DNA of 64,000 nt from Paludibacter sp. (GTDB lineage: Bacteria > Bacteroidota > Bacteroidia > Bacteroidales > Paludibacteraceae). Below the pieces are notes generated by a model. That model was not told the DNA's origin and did not search any database. It was given only the letters and a program-made list of their open reading frames with translations. Location of the stretch: NCBI GenBank assembly GCA_028710415.1, contig JAQTUE010000011.1:62001-126000 (forward strand). The letters are read 5' to 3'. The position numbers and the translations under genes are program-made. Positions within the stretch are counted from its first letter, which is position 1. Every line of letters starts with the position of its first letter. This document shows, piece by piece, positions 7,969-17,986 of the stretch.

Positions 7969-9231
7969 TTAAAAGAACGAAGCTACAAACAATGTCATGG
8001 TTAGCCCAATCAATACCGAAATGGTAAACCATCCGAATATGTTCTGGTACCGGTTATTCACATGCACCCCCATTACTTCCTTGTTGTTTACAATCAATAT
8101 CATGCAAATCAATACTACCGGCAGCAGCAACCCGTTGGCAACCTGAGACCACAAGGTGATCAGGATAAGCGGAGCATTCGGTATTAATATAATGGCAGCG
8201 CCAATGATGATGATAAATGTAAACAACCAATAGAACTGGGGTGCTTCCTTCCATTTCTTATCAATCCCTGCCTCAAATCCGAAAGCCTCGCACACATAGA
8301 ATGCGGTGGCAACCGGTAGGATGGTTGCTGAGAAGATGGACGCTATAAACAGCCCGAATGCAAAGGTCGCAGAAGCTAAATCCCCTGCCAGAGGTTTCAG
8401 TGCAAAGGCAGCATCCTTGGCTTCCTCAATTTTAATCCCGCTCATGTGCAGGGTAGAGGCACAGGCAACAATGATAAAGAATGCCACTACCACCGTAATG
8501 ATACTCCCGAAGATCACATCTGCCAAGGTGTATTTATAATCCGATATGGTCAGCCCTTTCTCAATCACCGCCGACTGCATGTAGAACTGCATCCACGGGG
8601 CAATGGTGGTACCTATGATCCCGATCACGATAGTCAGGTAATCCTTGGTATACTTGATGTCCGGTTTAATCATTGCCTGACCGATATCATGCCAGTGTGG
8701 TTTGCCCAACAATGCTGAAAAGACATACACTAACAGGAAGGCACTGAATATCAGGAAAACCCTTTCGCTGAATTTATACGTTCCCTTTACCACCAGCCAC
8801 CATACCAGCACCGCGGAGATGGGTACTGAAATATATTTGCTGATATCAAAAACCTGCATACTGCCTGCAACCCCCGCAAATTCAGTGGTCGTGTTGCCTA
8901 TATCGGCAATCAACAGGCCCACAAATATAAAGAAGGTTATTTTTACACCTGCATATTCCCTGATCAGGTCCGCCAGCCCTTTGCCGGTTACAATCCCCAT
9001 GCGGGCATTCATTTCCTGCACCACTACCAGTACCAGAAAGGCCGGGAACATAGTCCAGAGCAGGTTATAACCGTACAGGGCGCCGGCTACCGAATAGGTA
9101 GTGATGCCCCCGGCATCATTGTCAACGCTTCCGGTGATGATTCCCGGACCCAGAATGGCAAGGAATACAATGATATTCCGCCAGATATTCTTACGTCTTT
9201 TGTTGAATTCGCTGTATTTAATTAACGCCAT
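7969..9231 (-). CDS. Nramp-family transporter, NRMT-like (probable Mg2+/Mn2+)
   Basis: GPGIITGSVDNDAGGITTYS in TM1 in place of DPGN; IGTTIAPWMQFYMQSA in TM6 in place of MPH; ~11 TM segments. Confidence 0.85.
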   Translation of the reverse strand: MALIKYSEFNKRRKNIWRNIIVFLAILGPGIITGSVDNDAGGITTYSVAGALYGYNLLWTMFPAFLVLVVVQEMNARMGIVTGKGLADLIREYAGVKITFFIFVGLLIADIGNTTTEFAGVAGSMQVFDISKYISVPISAVLVWWLVVKGTYKFSERVFLIFSAFLLVYVFSALLGKPHWHDIGQAMIKPDIKYTKDYLTIVIGIIGTTIAPWMQFYMQSAVIEKGLTISDYKYTLADVIFGSIITVVVAFFIIVACASTLHMSGIKIEEAKDAAFALKPLAGDLASATFAFGLFIASIFSATILPVATAFYVCEAFGFEAGIDKKWKEAPQFYWLFTFIIIIGAAIILIPNAPLILITLWSQVANGLLLPVVLICMILIVNNKEVMGVHVNNRYQNIFGWFTISVLIGLTMTLFVASFF

Positions 9232-10517
9232 GAACGACTGCTTTTCCTTGTTTTACCTTTATCCATTAAATCTTCAATAATATCATCGATGACAACCATA
9301 CCCACCAGGGTGTTTTGTGCATCGGTCACCGGAATTGCCAGCAAGTCGTATTTCAAAATAATCGAAGCCAACTTGTCAATCTTATCCTCATCCTGTACGC
9401 TGATAACCTGTTTGTCCATGATATCGGCCAGGCTCAACTCTGGTGATGAGATCACCAGGTCTCTCAATGAAACGGTGGCTACCAGTTTCTCGTCGTTATC
9501 CGTAATGAACAACGAATAAATCATATCTGCTTCCGGTTTCTGCAGCCTCAATTCCTTCAGGGTATCCTCAATGGACATCGACTCACGGAACGAGAGGTAA
9601 TCGGTGGTCATGAGACTACCCACTTCCTTATCATCATATTCCAGCAATTCGCGGACATCCTCTGACGATTCTTTTTCCATTTCGTTCAGCAGCTCTTCCA
9701 CCTTTTCGTCTTCCAGCTCGTCCATCAAGTCGGCTACCTCGTCGGCAGGCATCTTTTCCAGTACGTCGGCAGCCTTGCTTATCGAGAGGCTCTCGATAAT
9801 CTGTGCCTGTGCGTAAGGTTCCATTTCTTCCAGTACGTCGGCAGCACGTTCTTCATCGAGTGATTCAAACACCTTGGTACGTGAGAGTGAACCCATTTCT
9901 TCAATGATGTCCGCCAGGTCCGAAGGGTGTAACAGTTGTAGTTTACTCGATGAATGCGAGAGTTTGATGTTGAAGTTGGTGGTGTCGAAGGCTTCCACGT
10001 CATCCCACAGTATAAACTGGGTAGGCAGGCTTAGCTTGAACAAATACAGCAATTTGTTGATGATATAGGCTACACCCAAACGTCGCAACAGGCCTTCGGT
10101 GCTGATATCCACAGCCAGGGCATAGATCTCGGGATCAATGGAGACCAACCGGATGTCGTTCACCCGCACCAGTTTACGGCCGTTGATATCCACAATCTGA
10201 CGGTCGAGGATGTTCTTTACCAGTGGCAAACAGTTTTCAATGGTGGAATCGGGTAATTGTTCAATCTTAGAACATCTGAACGAAAAAGTCCGGTTATTCT
10301 TTTCAATTTTGATGTGCTCAAAGTTCAGGTACCGGACTTCCCCGTTGATCCTGGTTTTCAGTCCAATAATAACCGGTCGGAACGCTTCTTCCTTGTGCTT
10401 TCCGTGTTGTGCGGTATTGACTATGATGTCAATAACTTTGCCTAGACGGTTTCCGTTCAGGTCATAGATCTTACAGCCGGTTACCTGGCTTAAGTAAAAT
10501 GTGATTTGTGATGTCAT
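9222..10517 (-). CDS. MgtE intracellular N-domain + CBS + PRC-barrel-like protein (no channel domain)
   Basis: Repeated LxxLxPxDxADIxEEM / EERAADVLEEM / EVADLMDELEDEKVEELLNEM, then YDDKEVGSLMTTDYLSF and CBS repeats; overlaps the transporter start. Confidence 0.88.
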   Translation of the reverse strand: MTSQITFYLSQVTGCKIYDLNGNRLGKVIDIIVNTAQHGKHKEEAFRPVIIGLKTRINGEVRYLNFEHIKIEKNNRTFSFRCSKIEQLPDSTIENCLPLVKNILDRQIVDINGRKLVRVNDIRLVSIDPEIYALAVDISTEGLLRRLGVAYIINKLLYLFKLSLPTQFILWDDVEAFDTTNFNIKLSHSSSKLQLLHPSDLADIIEEMGSLSRTKVFESLDEERAADVLEEMEPYAQAQIIESLSISKAADVLEKMPADEVADLMDELEDEKVEELLNEMEKESSEDVRELLEYDDKEVGSLMTTDYLSFRESMSIEDTLKELRLQKPEADMIYSLFITDNDEKLVATVSLRDLVISSPELSLADIMDKQVISVQDEDKIDKLASIILKYDLLAIPVTDAQNTLVGMVVIDDIIEDLMDKGKTRKSSRSWR

Positions 10518-10655
10518 TTGCCACCTCCTTTTTTTGTAGACTTAGAAGGACGGCTGAAGGAACGATGCGATCAGGCGAACTTTTAAATCAGGATGATTTT
10601 TACTAATTTTCGTATCGCAGGGTCGTCGTCCATTGTGGATTGATGTTTTTTTGAT
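10518..10655 (-). promoter_or_regulatory. Structured 5' leader RNA, candidate metal-responsive riboswitch
   Basis: Minus-strand -7 box TACCTTTG at 10662-10669; nested helices GGACG/CGTCC, ACGA/TCGT, TGCGAT/ATCGCA, AAATCA/TGATTT; SD AAGGAGG just before ATG. Confidence 0.55.
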
Positions 10656-10814
10656 TTCGTGCAAAGGTAATCTAATTTTTTTACGAAAAGATACACCCTT
10701 TTTATTTTAACGTTTATTTTATTTGTCTTGTCTTTTTCTGTGGCAGATATGTCAATCCCGCTTCATTTAGTAAATGGAAATAAATAATGTTGAGTCATTC
10801 AATTTGTACAGCCT

Positions 10815-10983
10815 TGAGATTAGAACGCGGATAGACGCTGATTTGGAGCATATTTGCTGATCATAATATAACTTATGATAGTCATGCAAGCTTGACTGAT
10901 ATGAATAAAAAGATATCTGAAAATCATTCCGACTTTTTGGATTTAAAATACACTATTTCAGCGTCCATTCGCGTTCTAAGTTT
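10815..10983. repeat. Divergent palindromic element of the AGAACGCGGAT family
   Basis: TTAGAACGCGGATAGACGCTGATTT ... ATTTCAGCGTCCATTCGCGTTCTAA. Confidence 0.8.
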
Positions 10984-11129
10984 TTTATAAAATACAGATC
11001 AATATTTCTATCTCCAACGAAATAAGAAGGGTGATAAAAAAGTGTTACTTTCTTATATTCCCTTTCCTGTTTATGTAGTGTTTCGAGCTGCCTCTGCTCC
11101 TTTGTATATTCGTATCTCATTTTTACTAT

Positions 11130-11221
11130 AGATAGGGTTGAGTTAGGGTTGAGATAGGGTTGGGATAGGGTTGAGATAGGGTTAGGATAGGTAAATCTAT
11201 CTGAACCCTATCTGAACCCTT
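11130..11221. repeat. GATAGGGTTGA microsatellite with inverted arm
   Basis: (GATAGGGTTGA)n - ggataggtaaatctatc - (TGAACCCTATC)n; sister locus at 59650-59747. Confidence 0.9.
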
Positions 11222-11636
11222 ACTAAAGTCCTTCTGAATCCTTTTTATAGAAAGAATGGATGGAGACAAGATGCCGGATGAACGGTGATTGAATAAATAA
11301 GATGATGGACTAAACCTGATTTTAAGTCTTCAACTATCCATTTCTTGTTGGGAGTCAGAAAATATGAAGCCAAAACGGGTATAAAAATAATAGATAGTGT
11401 GTTAAATATAAGGAAAGTAATGTATAATAATCAATAAATATTTAGATGGTAATGATGTCAGGAGATGTCAGGACATGTCAGGAGCTGCAAAAAATAAAAA
11501 ACAACTGATTAACACTCTATTTAAGTATATCAGATTAATTAAAATATATTTATCTTTACAACGTTATATCAGTATACTTTCCTGACGGAGTGTATGAAAA
11601 GCCGTAATCCATTTATTCATTTAAAATTTTAACAAC

Positions 11637-12269
11637 ATGAGTATCGCACAAAATCCCTTGCTGGGTCCCATGACAAATTCTATGGGTAATTTTACGATGT
11701 ACACATACAATGGCATGAACATCGTTCGTTCGAAGGCATTTAAAGTCAAGGATGCCAAAAGTGAAAAGCAACTCAATGTACGGGCACGTATGGCCGCTCT
11801 GGGTGAAAAATACCGTTTCTTTAAGAGTGTCATTGGCCTGGGATTTCCTGAAGACAGTGAATACAAATCACCTCAAAACATGTATGTTAAAGCCAATTAC
11901 TCAACTGCCTTTGAACTGATTGACGACAAGCCGGTCTTTAGTTATCCCCTGATGGTAGTTGCCAAAGGATCCTTGCCTGTAGTGACTGTGACAGAATCCG
12001 TCATCGATGCAGAAGGAATTAAGATACAGTTTGATGCTTCAGCATTGTTTCCTAATGTGACGGCCGCCGATGAACTGATAGCCAGTGCCCGTCTTGAAAG
12101 CGGCGTATTGCTTATTGTCCGGCAAGTGCTGGGGTTTAAAGCCACGGGAACGATCCATTTGAATTATCCTAACCTGCAAGCCGGGGATGTGGAATGCTGC
12201 TATCTGTTTGTGCGAAGCGGGGACGGGAAGAAGACTTCGAATTCGGTGTTTATGGAAGTGAATTCCTAA
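11637..12269 (+). CDS. DUF6266 family protein
   Basis: N-term MSIAQNPLLGPMTNSMGNFTMYTYNGMNIVRSKAFKVKDAKSEKQLNVRARM; overall length and pattern. Confidence 0.75.
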   Translation: MSIAQNPLLGPMTNSMGNFTMYTYNGMNIVRSKAFKVKDAKSEKQLNVRARMAALGEKYRFFKSVIGLGFPEDSEYKSPQNMYVKANYSTAFELIDDKPVFSYPLMVVAKGSLPVVTVTESVIDAEGIKIQFDASALFPNVTAADELIASARLESGVLLIVRQVLGFKATGTIHLNYPNLQAGDVECCYLFVRSGDGKKTSNSVFMEVNS

Positions 12270-13216
12270 GCGGTTATATAAAAGTACAGTTATTAGCTGA
12301 ATAGTAAAGACAGTTAGTACCTGTACCGATTTATCGAGAAGTTTCCACTACGCTAAGAGCGAAAAATAGTCTGGACACAAAAAGCCTTTGAGGAGAGTCT
12401 GATAAAACACTTTCTATAAATTAGCTTTTCCTCCACAATATAGCGAATTAAAAGGCGTGTAAACCAATAATGGGTTACGCTTTTTTTTATTTAAGGCTGT
12501 AAATGAGGGGAAAGTGGAATGACTCTTTATTTCTTAAATTCAATACTTTTTGTGTTTATTTAAAATAAATGCGGATAATGTTGGGTATGTTAATAAGAGT
12601 TCGTACTTTTGGACGGAATTACAGATAAAGGATTGCAAATTTATAGAATATATGAGTTTGGATTATAAATCCAAACATCAATATCAACGATTTTGCAACT
12701 AAATTGGATACATCCGATAGGAAGTGGATATTACAAAATAAGAAGCAAAAGTTGGTGTTAAAACGGATAACTGTATACACTTTGCTTCACTTATTTGTTG
12801 TAATTTGGTATATCTATAAGACTGTTTACAAATACCTGAACAAGGTATTTGTAAAATAATAGATAAATATACAATATTACCACCTTAGGATTCAACCTAT
12901 TAAAAAGATCGTTGGATAAATTAGAAATAAAATAAAAATGAACAATACTTATCCAAACAATCATTTTTTTTTGTAAACAATCAATTTAAATAATTAATAT
13001 TTAAACACTTCACAAAGTTCTGTAAGCGCAACTACTTTAGAATTACTAATCATTATATTATTCTACTAATCATTACATTAATAATTTTAGAAGTAGTAAT
13101 TAAGGTAAATACATACCCAACTGTGTTGAGCATATATGATTTTGAATAGCGTATAGATTGATGTTAGGGGCAAGCATAAAAAACCAAGAAAACAGATTAA
13201 CTGATAAATAAAATAT

Positions 13217-14773
13217 ATGGGATTTTCACTGGAAATAAGACAAAAAGTTATGCTTGCATCAGCAAGACACTGTTGTGTGTGTCATAGATATAAGGGTGTG
13301 AAAATTGAAGTTCATCACATTAAACAAGAAGCTGACGGTGGACCTAATACATTTGAAAATGCAATAGCATTGTGTTTTGACTGTCATTCAGATGCAGGTC
13401 ACTTTAACGACAGACATCCCAGAGGAACTAAATTTTCAAAGAAAGAATTGATTGTAGCTAGAGATATTTGGTATGAAACAATTAAAAGCAAACCTTCAAT
13501 TGAAAAACTGATAGTTTCAAACAAAATACATGCAAGTTATTTTGTTCTACATTCTTTTGAAATATTGGAATCAGTTATTAAAAATGATTTTTCATCCGTA
13601 AATAAATATAGAAATATAGTATATTTATCAAGTAATGCCATTTCAAATCAATGGATTAATCTGTTAAAAACTCACGAATTAGATTACGAATATAATATTG
13701 ACCAAAACGTTATTATAGAATTAGGACAATTTTCTACATTAAATGATTATTGCCAAAAATATGATAATGTCCAAATCATTGATAGAGCTGGAGTAGATTA
13801 TCCATACTACATTGCTAAAAGAGAAATTAAATGGACGGAAATTGATTCAATTTTGCCAAACAGTTTTCTGCGAGAAATAAGTAAATCAGGGATTGAACCA
13901 AAATACTTTTGTACTTCGGTACTTAAAGAAAATGGGGTTACTTGTGGAGATGCGGTACCAACTCTGGCTTTTACTGAATACTTGGAGATTGCACCTATTA
14001 GTTTTATTTTCCTAGGAATTACTAATGCATCGAAAGAACCATTAAAACTTAATAGTTTGACAACTTCTGATGCTGGAGGTATATTCAATTTACCTAAATT
14101 CAATTTACTTCCTTACGAAATGGTTTTAATGCCAATTTCAACAGCAATAAATTTAAGTAGCATAGACAATAACGGAATTGTAATTAATCATATAGATGGT
14201 GACAGAGGGCAAGATTTTTCCAGGATACTAAATTCATATAACTTTAATGACAAGTATGTGAAATTCTTTGAAAAGAAAATCAACCCTCGGACTATCATTT
14301 TTAACGACAATGAAGGTGAATATGAAATTGAGATTCACGAATTCGACTTTAATAATATCTATTCAATAAATAGTTATTGGGAATGTGGTTCTTGTCCTCA
14401 TTTATTTTTAGTAGACAATTCTGGTCAACAAAGATATAGTAGAGAACTTTTAGTTTCATCTTCATTTAAAAAAGGTTCGGATTCATTCGTTGTTCCAAAG
14501 GATATTTACCAAATAGTAATTAGAGAATTAGAAGATGAAATTACATACATTGATAAGATAATTGTAAATGAACTGATAGTTGTTGAATCTAACTCATTAG
14601 GAAAAGGTGAAAAAATAGTTGTCAATGTAAAACCGTTTGACAAAGTGAAAATTAAAGGGCATTATGAGCCGTTCTTTAAAACGAATCCTAAACTTAATGA
14701 CTTATGGTACAGAAATGAAATGATTAAATTGTCAAACAACGTTGTTAATAATAAAATAGATGGCCACTGCTAA
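13217..14773 (+). CDS. HNH endonuclease-domain protein with large uncharacterised C-terminal region
   Basis: CCVCHRYKGVKIEVHHIKQEADGGPNTFENAIALCFDCHSDAGH: CxxC...HHI...N...CxxCH zinc-HNH motif. Confidence 0.85.
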   Translation: MGFSLEIRQKVMLASARHCCVCHRYKGVKIEVHHIKQEADGGPNTFENAIALCFDCHSDAGHFNDRHPRGTKFSKKELIVARDIWYETIKSKPSIEKLIVSNKIHASYFVLHSFEILESVIKNDFSSVNKYRNIVYLSSNAISNQWINLLKTHELDYEYNIDQNVIIELGQFSTLNDYCQKYDNVQIIDRAGVDYPYYIAKREIKWTEIDSILPNSFLREISKSGIEPKYFCTSVLKENGVTCGDAVPTLAFTEYLEIAPISFIFLGITNASKEPLKLNSLTTSDAGGIFNLPKFNLLPYEMVLMPISTAINLSSIDNNGIVINHIDGDRGQDFSRILNSYNFNDKYVKFFEKKINPRTIIFNDNEGEYEIEIHEFDFNNIYSINSYWECGSCPHLFLVDNSGQQRYSRELLVSSSFKKGSDSFVVPKDIYQIVIRELEDEITYIDKIIVNELIVVESNSLGKGEKIVVNVKPFDKVKIKGHYEPFFKTNPKLNDLWYRNEMIKLSNNVVNNKIDGHC

Positions 14774-14835
14774 CCATATTAGATGTCAGAAACTAACTTT
14801 GAACGAAAGAAATTTAAATTTTAAATAAAAGCATC

Positions 14836-15690
14836 ATGAATTGGAAAGATTACGAAAAAGAAATTCACAACTATTTCAAAGAAATGTTTCCTAATGCTGA
14901 TATTTCTCATAACGTAACTGTTTTGGGACGATATTCAAAAGTTGAAAGACAAATTGATATTTTAATTGAAGATTATATTGCTGGTTGTCGAATGAGAATT
15001 GTTATTGATGGTAAACTTTTCTCTGAAAAAATTGATGTAAAAGATGTTGAAATGTTTATTGGAATGCTTAATGATTGCGAAGCAAACAAAGGACTTTTAA
15101 TAACCCAAGAAGGGTTTTCAAAAGCAGCAATAAATCGAGCATATCATGACCCAATTGACATAGAATTAGATATTCTAAATTTCAAAGACTTATATCAATT
15201 TCAAGGTTCTGGGGGAATACCGTATAGTGGAAAGCATGGAGTATTATTACCTGCACCATTTGGATGGATAATAGACGCAACCAGAAGGAATGGTATGTTA
15301 GCTACACTCTACCAGCGTGGATTGACACTTGAAAAAGCGGGAGCAAATAAAGAATGGATGTATGTAAATCTTAGAAGTAAAGACGATGAAATAAAAACAA
15401 TAGATGATTTTCTAAAATTCCAAGAAAAAAATACACTCAGGGAATTTCCAAAAGCAAAAATATCTTTCTTGCCGACAGTCAAACGAGATGATGCTACAAT
15501 TAAACTTAGAGTAATTGATATTAGTACATACCCGACAAAAGAATATACTGGATTTGTTGACTTTAAGGACTTTATTTTCTTTTGTGTGATGTTTACACCC
15601 GATGAACTGAATAGGAAAAATATTCGAAAGTTGGAAAGTATTTTACAAAGGGCATTGCCTATTAATATAAATCAACCGGCTGGTTTATGA
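14836..15690 (+). CDS. Mrr-like PD-(D/E)xK restriction endonuclease family protein
   Basis: RQIDILIEDYIAGCRMRIVIDGKLFSEKIDVKDVEMF...GLLITQEGFSKAA pattern. Confidence 0.75.
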   Translation: MNWKDYEKEIHNYFKEMFPNADISHNVTVLGRYSKVERQIDILIEDYIAGCRMRIVIDGKLFSEKIDVKDVEMFIGMLNDCEANKGLLITQEGFSKAAINRAYHDPIDIELDILNFKDLYQFQGSGGIPYSGKHGVLLPAPFGWIIDATRRNGMLATLYQRGLTLEKAGANKEWMYVNLRSKDDEIKTIDDFLKFQEKNTLREFPKAKISFLPTVKRDDATIKLRVIDISTYPTKEYTGFVDFKDFIFFCVMFTPDELNRKNIRKLESILQRALPININQPAGL

Positions 15691-15947
15691 AAAACAAATA
15701 GTTATATTCCCTAACAAACTTCCATATATAGTCCAAGTTTGCTTAATTTGGATAGTTCAAGTTTAGCGAAGCTTAACTTGTGCTGGAAATAAGAAAAGTC
15801 ACGGAATCAAATGTGCCATTTGAAGCCTGATATTAATTAGAAAATAAAAAGCCAATTTCAGGGAGTTATGAGAAGAAAGTATAAATCCAGGAATCCTGAA
15901 GCCATTATTATCCTATAAAAAGAAATCCAATTTAAGTTTATATTCGC

Positions 15948-16799
15948 ATGCTTCATGAAATTTTACCACACAGGTTCAATAATCAGTTTGTAATCGCTAC
16001 CGTGATTGGAGAAGATGATTATGTACTTTATTACAAGGAGAATACCTTATTAGTAAAAACAACTGGTGACGGATTTGAATTTCCAAGGAAAAAAGAGATT
16101 TCAGAGATTTCAAACACTACCGAAAGTACTTATTTGTTTTCGCTGAATGAGGTGCGTTGTTTCCTCGTCTGGGAAGATCCAACGATACGGGATGATCAAT
16201 TTAGTTACAAAGAGATTAGTTTCTTCCGTACCTTGAGCCCGCCTGAAATAGCCTGGGCCGGCATTGTAGGCTTTCAACTCAGAAACTGGTATTTAAGAAA
16301 CAAGTTTTGTGGGAAGTGCGGCTCCAAAACAAAAGAAAAACCGGAAGAAAGGGCTATCGAATGCCCTTCATGCCATGCCGTAGTTTTTCCTGAAATAACA
16401 CCGGCAATCATAGTAGCTATTTTATGTAACGATAAGATTCTTTTGGCGCACAATTCTAATTTTATGGAAAACTGGTATTCGCTGATAGCAGGGTATGTTG
16501 AAATCGGGGAGTCGCTTGAAGAAACCGTGCGGCGTGAGGTGAAGGAAGAGGTAGGTCTGGATGTGAAAAATATCCGTTATTATAAAAGTCAACCCTGGCC
16601 ATTTTCAGGTTCCATGATGATAGGTTTCTTTGCACAAGCCGACGACACGCAACCTGTTTGTCCCGATAACATAGAAATAACCGAAGCTAACTGGTATAGC
16701 CGGAGGAATCTTCCCAATCATCCTCCTACCATCAGTATTGCCGGTGAGATGATTGAACTGTTTGAGAAAGGGGAAGTAGGATTCAATGAGATTTATTGA
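15948..16799 (+). CDS. nudC: NAD+ diphosphatase (NudC-type Nudix)
   Basis: Zn ribbon CGKCGSK...CPSC; Nudix box GYVEIGESLEETVRREVKEEVGL; SQPWPFSGSMMIGF. Confidence 0.93.
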   Translation: MLHEILPHRFNNQFVIATVIGEDDYVLYYKENTLLVKTTGDGFEFPRKKEISEISNTTESTYLFSLNEVRCFLVWEDPTIRDDQFSYKEISFFRTLSPPEIAWAGIVGFQLRNWYLRNKFCGKCGSKTKEKPEERAIECPSCHAVVFPEITPAIIVAILCNDKILLAHNSNFMENWYSLIAGYVEIGESLEETVRREVKEEVGLDVKNIRYYKSQPWPFSGSMMIGFFAQADDTQPVCPDNIEITEANWYSRRNLPNHPPTISIAGEMIELFEKGEVGFNEIY

Positions 16800-16821
16800 A
16801 CTTAGATAAAATGATAAACTT

Positions 16822-17493
16822 ATGAAAACAAGTTATGTGGTGAAGCATTTTATTGGCACGTTTGTGTTTTTTGCAATCCTGTTTATCAGTGCCGGCAGGA
16901 TCGATTATTGGCAAGGGCTGGTTTATGTGGCCATAGGCGTAATCATGTCTGTGTTGAGCTACACGGTATTCAGTATTGATCAGGAGCTATTGGACGAACG
17001 TGGGAAGGCCGGGGAGGGTGCCAAGCAGTGGGATAAGACCATTTTAGGATTGTCGTTCCTGATCACCATTTCCATGTATGTTACGGCAGGCCTTGATTCG
17101 GGGCGGTACCACTGGTCACCTGATTTTCACTGGAGCCTGTGCGTCGTGGGTATACTCCTGACTATAACCGGACAACTGCTGTTCCTGATTGCCCAGAAGC
17201 AGAATAAGTTTTTCTCCAGTACTGTCCGCATTCAAACTGACAGGGAACATACGGTTTGTGATACAGGACTTTATAAAGTGGTTAGACACCCTGCGTATTT
17301 AGGCATGATTATCCAATCCTTGGGTTTCCCATTGCTCTTTGGTTCACTCTGGAGCATTATTCCCATTAGCCTGTCGATTATCCTGATTGTGATCCGAACA
17401 AGCCTGGAAGATAAAACGTTGAGGGCTGAATTGAAAGGGTATCCGGAATATACTAATAAAACACGGTTTAAGATTATTCCAGGTGTTTGGTGA
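16822..17493 (+). CDS. Isoprenylcysteine carboxylmethyltransferase-family integral membrane protein
   Basis: TM-rich; TGLYKVVRHPAYLGMIIQSLG and KGYPEYTNKTRFKIIPGVW. Confidence 0.8.
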   Translation: MKTSYVVKHFIGTFVFFAILFISAGRIDYWQGLVYVAIGVIMSVLSYTVFSIDQELLDERGKAGEGAKQWDKTILGLSFLITISMYVTAGLDSGRYHWSPDFHWSLCVVGILLTITGQLLFLIAQKQNKFFSSTVRIQTDREHTVCDTGLYKVVRHPAYLGMIIQSLGFPLLFGSLWSIIPISLSIILIVIRTSLEDKTLRAELKGYPEYTNKTRFKIIPGVW

Positions 17494-17560
17494 TCAGAAT
17501 TTACAGAATTAAAGAATAAGGATCAGAATTTACAGAATTATAGAATTTACAGAATAAGAA
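17492..17560. repeat. ATCAGAATTTACAGAATTA repeats upstream of GxxExxY gene
   Basis: Direct reading; inverted counterpart at 18083-18124. Confidence 0.85.
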
Positions 17561-17587
17561 AAATCACAAACTAAAAAATCACAGACT

Positions 17588-17986
17588 ATGGAAAAGGATC
17601 CGCTTACCTATCAAATTATTGGTTGTGCTATGAAAGTACACAAAACTCTGGGAAATGGTTTTCAGGAAGTTATCTATCAACGTTGTTTGGCTATTGAACT
17701 GGAACGTTCGGGTTTAGAGTTTAAAAGGGAAGTAGAACAAACGATTTATTATGAAGGTATTCATGTGGGCACTCGTAGAGCCGACTTTGTAGTTGAAAAT
17801 AAAGTGGTTGTAGAATTAAAAGCATTGATAAATCTTGAAGACGTGCATTTGGCACAAGCGAAAAACTATGTTGTTGCTTATAAATTTGAAAGAGGATTAT
17901 TAATCAACTTTGGAGCAACAAGCTTACAATATAAACTTATCTTTAATCAGAATTTACAGAATAAGGATCAGAATTTACAGGATTAA
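17588..17986 (+). CDS. GxxExxY protein
   Basis: GNGFQEVIYQRCLAIELERSGL ... VVVELKALINLEDVHLAQAKNYV ... GLLINFGA. Confidence 0.92.
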   Translation: MEKDPLTYQIIGCAMKVHKTLGNGFQEVIYQRCLAIELERSGLEFKREVEQTIYYEGIHVGTRRADFVVENKVVVELKALINLEDVHLAQAKNYVVAYKFERGLLINFGATSLQYKLIFNQNLQNKDQNLQD

